NCBI GenBank assembly: GCA_026075535.2
Contig: AP026539.1
Location: forward strand, 2,294,001 to 2,358,000
Source of the DNA: Tricholoma matsutake
Lineage: Eukaryota > Basidiomycota > Agaricomycetes > Agaricales > Tricholomataceae
Direction of reading: 5' to 3'
DNA: 64,000 bases
The position numbers and the translations under genes are program-made. The first letter of the stretch is position 1, and every line of letters begins with the position of its first letter. This document shows positions 34,184 to 45,601 of this stretch, piece by piece. The notes below the pieces were generated by a model. That model had not been told where the DNA came from. It did no database searches and saw nothing but the letters and a program-made list of their open reading frames with translations.

Positions 34184-36811
34184 TTACCTAGAATCACTAG
34201 AAGCTAAGTGCTTTGCTGGCATTGAAACCATAGCTGCATCTTCGAAACATGAAGCCACGTTGTCAACCACCTGCGTCCATAAGTCACCATTGCCACTGGC
34301 CAATTGCCAGCACTTCAGGCCAATTAAGACCGTGACTGAGCTGTTGGGGCCGTGTTTGTGCAACAATTGGATATTGTGGCTTGATGGGTGTTCGGGATCA
34401 AGTAGAACAGGTAGGGTACCATGGGTGCATGCTTTCCTCCATGCTGGCTGCAAAGCATTCCACCATGTCAACCACTCTAGTCCAAACATGGTTGTGTCAG
34501 ATATTTCTGGGGGATGGGAGTACTGTCTGGTGAGCAGCCACTGAGAAAGGATTTCAGGCCAATGTTTAGATCTGGGAAGCCTGGACTGGGTCGATTTAAC
34601 ATGGATAATGGAATACACTTTGTGACAATGGTACTTACCAATGTGATCTCTTCTGCAAGGTGAGTCCCTTCAAACATGAACCAGGCAGTCACACAATGAT
34701 CCCAGGCTGGTCCAGTGGCTTTGTCTGTAACAAACTTGTACACAAGTCACAACCACTCCAGGGTTTTGCATGATATGTCCGTAAGGGGGATGACCTCCTT
34801 TGTTGCAGGTGCCTTACGCAGATGCTGACCCCTTCCACTTCTGCTGGCAGTAACCTCTGTCGGAGGCATGGTTGCTTTTTCCCTCAGACCGGTGATGGTG
34901 TTCAAAGGTGCACCATGTGATTGTGTCCCAGGACTAGTGGATGGAAGAGCAATGGGTAAAGGTACAAAGGAGAGCTGATTAGCAATCAATGCGCCAGCTG
35001 GAATGGCAGCTAAAGGGAAAGTTGAATAGGATGTAGCAGCGGAGCATAGGGGGCAGAGCGATATGCAAAGGTACCAAGGATGAGACTAGATTGCTGGCCA
35101 GCATGCTACCTAGAAAAGCTATGGGGGAGGAAGGCAAAGACAGGGCTGCAGTGATAGAAGGGTGAGTTCCCACATGGGTGTGAACAGACGATGCTCCATC
35201 TGCAGGATTGAACATGTTCCATCAGAGTGGATTGATTACATCATCTGCACACAAATCCGGCAATGCAATGGGAGCAGACACAACAGGAGGAAGATGGGTG
35301 TGAATGGATGATGCTCCATCTGCAGGATTGAACACATTCCGTAAGAGTGGATCAATTACATCATCTGCACATGAATCCGGTGACACTGTGGGAGCAGACA
35401 CAATGGGAGGAAGACAGGGCCAAATCACATCTTCCATGTACAGGGGATTGATTATGTCATCCATATGTGGATCTGGCAAAGGAGTGGATGAAGTGATGGG
35501 AGGAATGATAACTCCTGGCAAGGGCAAGAGCATGGGACCAAAGGGGTTAGAACCAGAGAGACCAGCTGTGTCAACTGCCTGAGGTCCCAGTAGGATGGAA
35601 TGTTGCAAATGGAGGTCAGAGAGAGGTACTATGTCAACTGTGCTCAAGAGTGCAGCCATGTCGGCCACTGTCGTTGGTAAGTCATCTAAGCCACTCAATT
35701 TGATGGTGATAGCACGGCTCACACATATATTTGATGCTGGTATTACATATTCAGGCTCAAATCCAATAGAAATGAAGGGAGGACTCATGAAAGACTTGTT
35801 TCACAAATGTGGTGAATGGTTTCAGGAAGCTAGTTTGGAATGATAAATGGGCTGTTCCAAAGGTAAGGCCAGCATTGTTTTTACTGCAGTCATACCTAGA
35901 AAAGGCAGGTAAGCTCACACGCAAGACATCAGCAACTGTGACTATTACATGCCCAAGGGTCCCAATGTTGCCCCCATTAACTGGTTCCAGGCCTCCTGCC
36001 AGAACTGTGAATACCCACCCTGTTTGAAGAGCTAGTTCATCAAAGAACTGGTCTAACACATTTGGCAGGCTTGTGATGGCCCTGTAAGCATCCACATGTC
36101 AGTCCCCAGCATGTAATACAGTTAAAATCTCATACATATTCAGCGTAACTTTCAGGTGTGTGGTCTTCTTCTAATTCAAGGTCATTTGTTTTCTTTACAC
36201 TCTTAAGTGCTTCTGCTTCAGCATATATCTTTTCCTTCAACTCTGTGGGTTCATCTTCAAATGCTTCGGCAGTAAGTCATTTGATTGTAGTAAGGATTTC
36301 CTTCCAAGTAAACCCTTTATCCTTGATTTCAGCCTGGACCTTGTGGCATACACGCCCATCATAATATTGATGGGAATATATTTCGAGGTATTGCAGTCAA
36401 CGATGCTGTCTCATTTGAATTTGGAATGGTTTGCACACTGGATGTGTATTATGCAGCTTCTTCTTAATGTTATTATTGAACCAGTCCTTGAGGCACTATA
36501 GAGTTTAATGATGGATAAGCTTGGGTGACAGGTGCACTTACCTTTTTCTGCCAAGAAATAGCTTCTCCTTCTGCCTTCTGATAAGCATCCAATTGTTCCT
36601 TGTCAATGGGAAGCAGAATGTTCAGATTGCTAGCTGGCCACCGAGAGAACCAATCACAGTGCAGAGACGGCCAGAACAGTGCTAGTTTTTTCTCTTTTTG
36701 CTTTTCCAGAAATTCATGGAGCTGACTATGCAGGAAGGTGAGTTGTTCCTCAGTTGTCCAAAATTTTGGTGCCATCAACTGCCATGACATAACTGTTAGA
36801 TTGATCATTCT
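34184..36811 (-). pseudogene. Decayed agaric hypothetical gene (multigene family)
   Basis: Minus-strand blocks in order: APKFWTTEEQLTFLHSQLHE with FWPSLHCDWFSRWP (36790-36600); LQYLEIYSHQYYDGRVCHKV and EAFEDEPTELKEKIYAEAEA (about 36400-36170); LPNVLDQFFDELALQTGWVF with TVLAGGLEPVNGG (36070-35960); a Ser/Pro/Leu-rich linker with an in-frame 120-bp direct repeat (PADGASS-HTH, from 35174 and 35294); and GLEWLTWWNALQPAWRK near 34490. This block order matches a large agaric family without known function: an N-terminal W-T-x-E-Q helical region, a middle section ending in TGW-VLAGG, and the C-terminal WW-LQPAWR box. Stops and frame changes are few but present. An association with transposon neighbourhoods is my impression only. 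Confidence 0.7.
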
Positions 36812-37026
36812 ACGTCTAGATCATATGTACCTTCCATCTCTATTGCCGACTTGGATAAACAATATGGAGGTCACATGGTAGGTTGTAAATTTGAAATTGT
36901 GGTGCCGTGATTCTCAAATGGTGGTGTGGTAACCACTGTACAGTTCTTCAGTATACATGGTCAGTCCAGTAACTCAACCCAACCATTCTCGATCGATCGG
37001 TTGCATTTGCACACTAAAAATCCCTC

Positions 37027-37564
37027 ATGGCTCACATTCCCCTCCAAGTCCATCCCAAGGCTGCTGCTGATGCCACTGCCCAGTCCCCTGAGGTGCAACA
37101 CCTCCTTTCATGGCTGCATGAGCTTGGCATCAACATGCCAGGAAGTAAGTTTAATTTTTCCTTTGTTGGTGACATATACTTATCTCTGCATCTCAGCCCC
37201 CAAAGCTCCTTCCACCTCCAGTGGCAGCAACATCTGTGCCATCGCCACTAGCGACCCAGATGGAAGAATGTTGTTTGCCTGTGGGGCTTGCTCCCAACAC
37301 AACACTGTGAATATTGCAAAGGAGACATTCTATGTTGTGATGGCCGGTACCAGCATTGGCATCTTTCGTGATTCTGTGAGTTGGTTTTTTTTGTATCCCC
37401 ATGAAGAATGGCTTAGGAACTGATCATTTCTATGCACTTGCTGACTCTTTTGTCACTGGCATCAAATGTTCTGTACACAAGAAATATTTGATGCTTGAGG
37501 CTGCATTAGGTGCCCTTCAAGGTGCACTAGGCCTCGATGCTGTCAAATTGCTGCAGAAGGACTG
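37027..37564 (+). CDS. Small viroplasmin/RNase H1 N-terminal-like protein
   Basis: The ATG at 37027 begins MAHIPLQVHPKAAADATAQS, then LLSWLHELGINMPG. An intron (GTAAGT ... CTCAG, about 37146-37197) joins to TPKAPSTSSGSNICAIATSD. The core, ETFYVVMAGTSIGIFRDS, an intron, and ADSFVTGIKCSVHKKYLMLE with AALGALQGALG, fits the fold in which FYVV-G...GI(F/Y)-W is followed by a V-G-...-YKKF-T-xxA half, as in the hybrid-binding N-terminal domain of RNase H1 and related viroplasmin-like proteins. The second intron can be placed in frame only as a very short one, so its borders are unsure. No RNase H catalytic domain follows; the stop TGA is at 37562-37564. It lies divergently from the hypothetical gene at 34184. 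Confidence 0.62.
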
Positions 37565-37724
37565 AGGGGGCAGGGGGTTTCATTGGCATTGTACTCATAT
37601 GTTTGGTACCCACTTTCTTGCTAGCCAGATCTGTGTATGTACTATTATTGCAGTTGATATGTCTTGCTTTCCTGTCCACAATGCATGCATCAAGAACTCA
37701 TTTTGTCTACATAAAATAATGGCT

Positions 37725-38250
37725 TTAAGGACTTGTCTCAACTACTTGAAACATCAGCTGTTTTGTGGTATGCAATGCAATCAAACCTTCAGGGTCAACT
37801 GTTGCCAAGCCTAACACCTCCTCAGTCCAACACATAACCTTGCATACCCTGTTAGACAACCGGTGAACTTCACTCCATTCTGAACCCACCCCCACCAACT
37901 GTAAGATCTCATGCTCATACCATTGAATAGACTTTTGTAATCTTGATAGTGTAAGTACTGTGTCGCTAATTTCCTTGTTGCTTGAGGAGGTGCAGTAAGC
38001 AGAAAAGAGGGCATCCACATATTTTGTAGCATGGGCATTGACCAGTGTGCTGAACTCGAGGGAAAGTTGTGTGACTCTCTCATGCCAGTAAGCGAGATGT
38101 CTATCATAGCCCCTTATATCTATATGATGTTGCTACAAAGAAATTTGAATGCATACCACTGCTCTGGCAAAAGCTTGCTATTCTCAGATGTTGGTGTAGA
38201 TGCACTCTCATTTACACAAATCACTCTGAGTCTAGAATAGGCATACTAGA
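37725..38250 (-). pseudogene. KDZ-element-associated helical protein fragment
   Basis: The minus-strand frame reads VDALFSAYCTSSSNKEISDT, LQKSIQWYEHEILQLVG, RVCKVMCWTEEVLGLATVDP and GLIALHTTKQLMFQ. The pattern W-E...LL and L-WLEEI...VD-xxLI-LH is similar to helical proteins often seen near KDZ transposase genes in agarics. No domain name can be given. It is truncated at both ends and followed on the minus strand by frame breaks. Confidence 0.4.
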
Positions 38251-39960
38251 ATAATGAATGTGTTCTAGACTTGGATAAACTTACCTGTTCAAAGCATTCT
38301 GGCAGTATTTTGATCATTGTCAATGCTGAAGTTTGGATTTGTTCCTAGTTTGCAGTTTAAGTTTCTGGCTCATTGGAAGGATGGGCCATACTTTTGATAG
38401 TGTCTGTGGCTTTTAGCATTATTAGCAGTGCATTGTTGCTCGGAAGTGTGGTACAGACAAGGGCAACCCATCAAGGTATGTGACTAGATACTACTATTAG
38501 TAGTAGAGTTGAGACCACTTTACGAGCTTCATCTGACTTTTACTCAAGAAATGAGAATTACTTGTTGCATCCTTGGTAGAATTTCTTACCAATAATCAAA
38601 CATATCCAAATGTGAATTTTATTTGAATAATTATGCCTCAGGATTGGGAATATACTGGTGTCTCTACAATAGTCGGAAGTTCAGAATGGAGATTTCATTG
38701 ACCCAAAAAGTCAACCTACTAACTAAGATGGATCATGCATAACTTTTATGTGGTACTGTACAGTACATTCTTTGATCCATCTATGTCCTGTTTGACTCCT
38801 GAATTCCCCACCCCCTCTTTCAAAAAGCCAAGGTCATGACTTAGCTCTTCTGCCAATTAAGATAAGTTTCACACCAGTAAGTAATAATGTTCAGCTATTA
38901 TAATATCTCCATGATTGATCAGATCTATCCAGATGCCCTGAATTTCCAGTGTTGTTCAACTGGGCAAAACTGCCTTTCTCAAAAGCCTTGTGCTGTATTA
39001 TGTTCAGGCAAAAGAACAGGACAAGCTCGATCCTTTTTTTGACAGCCTTATGATCATTTGGTTTGATCGCTATCCTATCAATGAATTCTGTGACCCTTTG
39101 CTTTGTGGTGATTTTGAGTACCATGAGTGGGCGATGGTGCACATAAAAGCAGTAAGTTCATCATTTCACATAAAAATGTTCATTTACATGGTGTCTGTGT
39201 ATAGGACCTCAGGAAACAGCTCAGGAATTCAGCTCAATGGAGTACTCTTCAGGTACCCAAATTCTCAAACTGGGAGGATGAGGTCACAATAGAAAAAATG
39301 GGATGTGCCTCGATGGTGGGTAGGTCATAACTTGTCTGAATTTTCCCATACCATCTACTTACATTGACACCCAAGGAACCTCAGGTCCCACAACTAAACT
39401 TAGGCAATGAAGAATACTCACTCACAAGTGAGCGTTTGATTGCATATGTACTGGAAGGCTGGGATACTGGAACACGGTGTGGTGTTCCACACGTATTTGG
39501 TTTCTGTCCTTGTACCTTGAATACAGAGTCTGAATAATTGTGTCTATGTAACTAATAAATTGGAGATGCATGTCCTGTGTGTATCGTATTTGAATGGATG
39601 TGTGGTCAGGTGACATTGTTGATCAAATCAGCCTGACTGTGATCTCAAACACTTAGCTGGGCTTTAGTATGTTTTCATCATCTCTTTGTCAACTCTTTGT
39701 GTTGGGTCTTCACTTTCACCCATGGATCCATGGTCTCGTAGTGTCTCTTCCTGGTCCAGGGCATTTCTTATTTGGATACACGAGTACTTCAGTGTAAAAT
39801 CAAGATCGAGACCCAAGACATATTTTGCCAGTCTTTTAACCAAGGCCAACCTGTTTAAGAGGATTGTAAGGTGTCTGATCTTCTCAATTCACCCTCATCT
39901 AACTCCTGCCTTCCAAGCGTCACTGCCAGATAACTGAGTACATTGATGATGAATGCCCCT
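38251..39960. other. Gene-poor stretch with short decayed coding pieces
   Basis: The plus-strand piece 38990-39170 (EQDKLDPFFDSLMIIWFDRY, then GDFEYHEWAMVHIK) looks like protein, with a D-FFD-WF-RYP pattern known from agaric hypothetical proteins. It continues poorly through 39300-39620 with stops. The rest holds nothing I can support. Confidence 0.4.
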
Positions 39961-42900
39961 CACCTCTGCCTGCTCACATCATCCAAAATCATACCCATAT
40001 CCACCCTTCTTCATATGGCCTCTCTGCTAGCAACACCTACTATGAAATGCCGGTGTCACCTCAGAAACAACCTACTCATATGGCTCATGAACCCATCCTC
40101 TGGAGAGAGGATGAACTGATGTCCCAAGGCAATGAGATTGTCATGCATAACAATGATGAAGACAACATGGACTACGCAGAGAGGATGCTGGAGCCAGGCT
40201 ATGTCAGCACAATGCATGATGAGCAAGTTAAATGCAAACAGACATTTTTGGGGGTAATGTATTCTAAACCCCTTCTGCGCAGGAGCTGATACATAGTAGG
40301 ATAACCCCCTTCTTGCGTGGATCCCTGAAATCGATGTATTCGTTCAAGAGCTTCTCTGACACAAAGGATGCAGCAACCCAAATGAGCCTTGTCCCTCATG
40401 CTTTGAACATCAAGCGTCCATCCAATGCATTGATTGCTGCGATGATAGGATGTTTTGTCATACCTGCACAATTGACAACCATCTTCCATCTCCATTCCAT
40501 CGGGTCCAGGTATGCTTGGTTTGAGTTTTTGATGGGCCTGTGCTCATGGCATTTCCACAGGAATGGAACGGCTCATTTTTCAAGGTGACAACTTTGAAAA
40601 TGCTTGGCCTCTGAATTCAACTTGGACATGTGCTAGGAACCTGATGTATGAATTCTGCACTTGCTGTGAAGAACAATTTCATTGTCATGAACATAAATGC
40701 TATCCATTCCATCTCTTTGGCTTTCTGTAACTGCGAGCACACACAGCAACAATATGTCCAGCTACTCCGTGCTGGGTTGTATCCAGCCACGGTATTGGAG
40801 CCAAAGACTGCAGCTATGCTCCATGTTCTGAAGCACTTCCAAATGCTCAGCTTCATGTTGAAAGTCTCAGTGTTCAAATTTTGCTACTCTATTGCACGAC
40901 AAACTGATAATACAGGGTGTAACCCTCCTCCCGTTTGTACACCTAAACTCCTGATGCTTCCATCACACTAATCATCAATACAGGATCGCTATCACCCATT
41001 TTTGAGAATGGTCAGGGAATGGTGGCACATACGGCTTCTCAAACGTATGGGCTGTGGTCATGATCCTTTGGGTGTCAAGGGTACGAAGGAGGGAGAGTGC
41101 ACCTTGCTTTGCCCCACCTGTCTGCAACCTGGTAAAAACCTACTGCCAGACTGGAAGACTATGCCTGAAAATTGGTGGTAAGTTATTGTTTATCTGTTTA
41201 TTGCCCAATTGTTTACAATTGCACAGATGGCTGTATACACTATTCCTTTGGATTGATGCCAACTTCTGCCTTAAAACATTTAAACATCTCTACTCAGCAA
41301 CACGATCCCAGACTCAACCATGGGTTCACGTATGTTGTTGAAGAGACAAAATTCAAGCAATATTTGAAAGATTACAGCGACAAGATTACTGATGATGTGA
41401 GCACCTGTCACAATCATGATGCATTGAAGTCAGCAAGTATGTGTGGAGGTAAAGGTACTGCAGCTAGTGGCGTTGGGGCTATTGACTGCATTTGACATGA
41501 CATGAAGCATCCCGTGTCTGTTGGAGATCTGCAGAAAGGCAAGCAGTATATTTTTTTTTATAGAGCGGCTTTTTTTTGACATGTCATATGGGTAGATACA
41601 TCAACATGGACTATTTCTTTCTGTCTACCTTACAGCATAATCCTCCAGATCATGTTCTCATCTCATACAATATCTCCTGTCAGTGGGCTCGCAATATCCT
41701 CAAGCAACTTCTGGTGTACCCCATCTTCCTTGCCGTGACATTTTGGACTCTCCTCATCACATACATTGCTCCAAAGTTTCATCTTGCTGTGCACATGCTT
41801 CTATGCCAGGCATCATTTTCCCTCAACTTTACCCTGCATGTTGGATGAACTGATGGAGAAGCACCCAAATGGGGATGGGTGGCAACTGATGCTATGGCTA
41901 ACAGCACCAAGGAAATGGGTCCAGGATCTCGGTGCAATACCTTGGATGATCATTTTGGTGACTACAATTGGCAGAAAGTGTCTTCAATGGGTAAGTTGAC
42001 TTTTGTTTGCATGCACTAAAGGTTGCTGATAATCAGTAAACCTTTTAGTGGTTACATTATTGTGTAAGGTCAAGGAAGCTGTCCCTGCATGGGATGAACA
42101 TGTTTTGGCATTCAAAGAATTTAACACAGCATTACCTGTGGAGAGCATGAAGGAGTGGGCTGCCTGCATTGAGGCATGGGAATGGAATAGCAAGAAGCCT
42201 AACCCGTTCCATGCCAAACTAGCTGGTCAGTCATTTGTTCTTATTCAGTATTGTTACTTACTCTCTACACAGCTCTCTCAGAGCATAAAGTATGGCTTCA
42301 GCTGGTGGAAGAGGATAAAGCAGAGCTTGAAAGTGGCAGATCTGTTGTCATTCACAACAATGTCACACCAAGCATGCTCATAACACAAGGCATAGAACTA
42401 GAAACCCAACAGTTAGTGATGCGCTGTATGATCTGCTCCATATTTTGACATGTGTACCTTTCATCCAGGTGTCGCCTGCACTATGACTGCACTTGATTGG
42501 GCCCACACTTGACCAACCTTCAATGCACCAAGATAATTGAGCAAAAGAATACTCTGTGTCAGCGAATTGATGCATGGTGTGAGATACAAGTGCTCTACAT
42601 GCCTGGCGTGGCAGCCATGTGTGTGAAGGAGGATGAAGAGGGGGGTGGAGAGCCAGTTGAAGAACAAGATATCAAGCTCATGCTCCCATTGCAAGTGGTC
42701 TCAATTTGTAGTAACTGATGTCTGCTTAAATATGAGTGGTGGTTGCGCTACTCTCAAGCACTGGATTTTCTGGCTGACATTCAACATCTACTGTTTCTGT
42801 CATCTCAGCTTCACAAGTCAAAGGATCTCCACGCTCGTGGCCAAAGGATGGTGACATGTAGCCTCTCATTAATTTTGGGTGTCAACGAGCAACTCAAGAT

Positions 42901-44060
42901 TAGTGTTGGGGGTTATCACTAAGCTTGAGCAGCACTCACACATCTGGCATCCTGTCAAGACTGATTCCTCTGACCGGATTTCTGATCCTTTCCACTGCAG
43001 TTTCCGGCTGCCTTGCAACACTGCCCACCTCCTATCAACAGCACTGCCTAACAGGCAAAATTCCCTCATTTCCAATTACATGAAACAGTTTCAGGAAATG
43101 CCTTGGAAGCTGGTTCGCAATTATCACAGCCTCAGAAACCCCTATCATCTCTGGACTTTAGTATTTAAGCTAGCTACCTTCATTTTGTATCACCAGTTTG
43201 TAAATCAACAAAGTCACCCATTTGTTCCAACAAAGTCACTCAGTTTAATCCAAGTCAATCTTCACTTCCCTTTGTCTCTATCTAAGTCTTCCTCTACACC
43301 TATACTCGTCCTCACCAGATAACCTCTGGACCTCCAATCTTCCCCGCTCACCTTCATTTGAAATTAGGACACTTGACAAGGAGAAGGGCACAGTTTCTTA
43401 TAAACTGAAGCCAAGTCCTTTCTGCCCCATTTAATCTTTGTCCCGGATTTCCTTCGGGATCCCACTCCTGCCAGTCAGTTCTACCATTCTGGGTCCAACA
43501 GGAATTCCGACGTCTTTCCCCCTTGACTCAGAACTTAACACATCCCCACTTCTGGAGACAACATGGGAGGAGAGTCTGTGTCCTCTCCTTGAAGATGATG
43601 TTGGTATTATGACAGTGGCTCAGGCAGAAGGAGTGAGTGAGGGTTGATGCACAATGTCCTGGATCTGGAGGACTGCGGGGGTTGGGAGTAGCAGCCCAGC
43701 CATGCAAGAAGGTATGCATGGTCGCTCTCAGGTGTTTGATGTTGATATTGATTGAGATGTTTAGCACTTTGGAATGCAAGGGCCCATCGCTGGCAGGAGG
43801 AGTGTCTTCTGCTGGAGGAAGAGATGCAGCGGGTACAGGCATCACTCCAGTGGGAGATTGAGACATGGAAGAGAAGGGCTGGTGATGCACAGAGCCACAT
43901 GGGCAGTAACCAGGATGGGCAAGCTGCATATGTACTTTGCCAGGCAGATGTCTGCAAGTCAATGCTCGCACACTGTGGGGATGTCTGGGTCAAAGCTTAT
44001 AGACTCCTATGTAGTGATGTTGCTCAGCAGGATCCCCCACTGCAGGGAAATTAAAATATA
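39960..44060 (+). pseudogene. KDZ-family transposase with CxC2-like domain, broken by a solo LTR
   Basis: In order: an N-terminal acidic region (40049-40290); the cysteine-cluster region (NLMYEFCTCCEEQFHCHEHK in one frame; MNINAIHSISLAFCNCEH in another); LLRAGLYPATVLEPKTAAML and FCYSIARQTDNTG; RMVREWWHIRLLKRMGCGHD; LCPTCLQPGKNLLPDWKTMP; the first catalytic Asp in WIDANFCLKTFKHL (about 41250); GVGAIDC; SYNISCQWARNIL where the family has YDIxCQW (AAT at 41669-41671); the glutamate region TDGEAPKWGW (about 41850) and STKEMGPGSR. The C-terminal helical region (LGPHLTNLQCTKIIEQKNTL; FLSSQLHKSKDLHARGQRM) ends at 42952 and resumes after the solo LTR with SWIWRTAGV near 43660. Introns are mixed with real stops. 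KDZ elements are DDE cut-and-paste transposons of fungi; this copy is inactive. Confidence 0.88.
42953..43540 (+). mobile_element. Solo LTR, copy 1 (588 bp, TSD CATCC)
   Basis: It begins TGTCAAGACTGATTCCTCTG and ends CCTTGACTCAGAACTTAACA, with inverted TGTcAAG/CTTAACA tips. The perfect 5-bp duplication CATCC is at 42948-42952 and 43541-43545. A shorter, related copy lies at 63284-63648. It interrupts the KDZ transposase C-terminal region. No internal retroelement domain remains, as expected after LTR-LTR recombination. Confidence 0.88.
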
Positions 44061-44632
44061 TGTTTTTCTCTCTCTAGAAGCTGAGAAAGGATTTTATAAA
44101 AGTGCAGAAGCAGAAGACATCTGAGAATCGATGAACTTTCATTGTGTTGCAGGTAAATCCAATATATATGAATATTCTGGGAAGTGAAAATAAGATCATA
44201 AAACATCAGAAAGTGCGTATATGACAGGAACCAAACATATGGATCACGAAGCGATTGCAAGGACAATTGAAACCTGTCAAACCAACGATCAGGTAGAATA
44301 TAGGAGAAATAGAAGTCCCATCAACCCCACATCAATCCACAATGAAGCACCAAAGCACTGTTGATAACAGATCTGAATGTGAGATAAAAGAGCTACAATT
44401 ACACTGATGGCGGCCCTGGGCAGGCAAACCAATGGCGGGATTATGACTAACAGGCTGTGCTGGTTGTGTTGACCTGAGCATGCCACTACAGTTGTTTTGA
44501 TATATTGGTCCTTACTCTAATGACAGTTGTGCATGTACCAAGCTATATACAGTAAGTACAGTTAGTTATATATCATCCTGCCAGGCTCTGGTGCAGTTTT
44601 TTTTCTGGTCTATGTGACTGGACCTTCAAACA
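44061..44632. other. No gene recognised
   Basis: Sequence after the KDZ remnant; A/T-rich with short frames only. It ends at the stop codon of the peptidase-like fragment on the minus strand. Confidence 0.45.
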
Positions 44633-45601
44633 CTACACACAATCATAGCAGCAGCCTCCACCATAGCTATAGGAGACACCTCTGGTGTCTCCACTGCTTT
44701 GGGTGTACATGGCCACTATAGCAGTTGATAGCTGTTGTTGGCTTGGCTTTTGTAGGGTGAACAGTCCACCTAGAGCCATCCCATCATGGTACCAGCTGTC
44801 TCCTGTGGCATTAACAACATGTGCAGTGAAATGTTGATTTGCATAGTAAATGATCCCACTAAGGTGATAAGCAACAGCTGTGTTGTGGGAGTGTACTTGG
44901 AGAGTTAGGTTGAGGGATGGACTTTCACCCCCCCATTGAAATGCAAGGAAGGGGGGATGGTGTTGAAATATTGTTGTTCTAACCTGTTCATGACCACACA
45001 TTGGGCATGTGGAAGCCAGTTGTTCCTCCTGAGCATCTAGATAGCTTTGCAAAGATGTTCTCTGGGGTGCAGAAGTATGTACAAGACAGCTTTTGGTGTT
45101 TATTTCTCTACCAGTGCTATGTGTTGGGATTTGAATCAGCCACATCGGTAACTCGGTATTGATCCTCGGTTGCTTAGCAATCTTATGTAATCCAGTACAG
45201 GCAAGTAGACATAGCTGGTACCTACACAGCAATGCAGGTAGTATATAATCTCTAGCTACAGTAGTGTATGCCCATCAGATTGTACACAGAGGCTAACACC
45301 TAGTACCAATCACTGAAAATTCTAACACTATGTGCACAGTTTGAGCACCTTCAGGTGGAAGATGTCACATATTGGTCTGTCTGAAGTAACTGCTCCAGTA
45401 TGCCATGCACACTGGTAAATTCTCCATATCCAAAATCTGTTGAAACAAGCACCAAAAGCCATCTAAGATGCTCTCAGATCATTTCCAAAGAAAGCCCATA
45501 GGTAGACACAGGAGCTACACTGGTGTGGCTTTGGAAGCCATTACGAGTGAAGTCATAAGGTTGTTTCTTACCATTGACCATGAGCCTTGCTAGGTAGGTG
45601 A
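44633..45601 (-). pseudogene. USP-like (peptidase C19-type) C-terminal fragment
   Basis: The minus strand opens right at the hAT-like border with YLARLMVNGKKQPYDFTRNG, then, after a stop, FTSVHGILEQLLQTD (about 45390). The longest frame (45232-44633) has CPMCGHEQVRTTIF, PFLAFQWGGESPSLNLTLQV and YHLSGIIYYANQHFTAHVVN, then SWYHDGMALGG. The CxxC pair, the PPxLxFxx strand, the YxLxGIxYY...HFTxxxxxxxGxWYxxDGM box with the candidate catalytic His, and the WYxHD pattern fit ubiquitin-specific-protease-like folds found in agaric repeats. The part with a catalytic Cys is missing, probably upstream of the transposon insertion. The end SYSYGGGCCYDC-V is duplicated at 27345. Confidence 0.55.

Noticed and set aside
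45085..45195. Possible tRNA on the minus strand (GATTCAAATCCC box B)
   Set aside because: No box A at the right distance and the sequence lies in the coding frame of the USP-like fragment; no cloverleaf.
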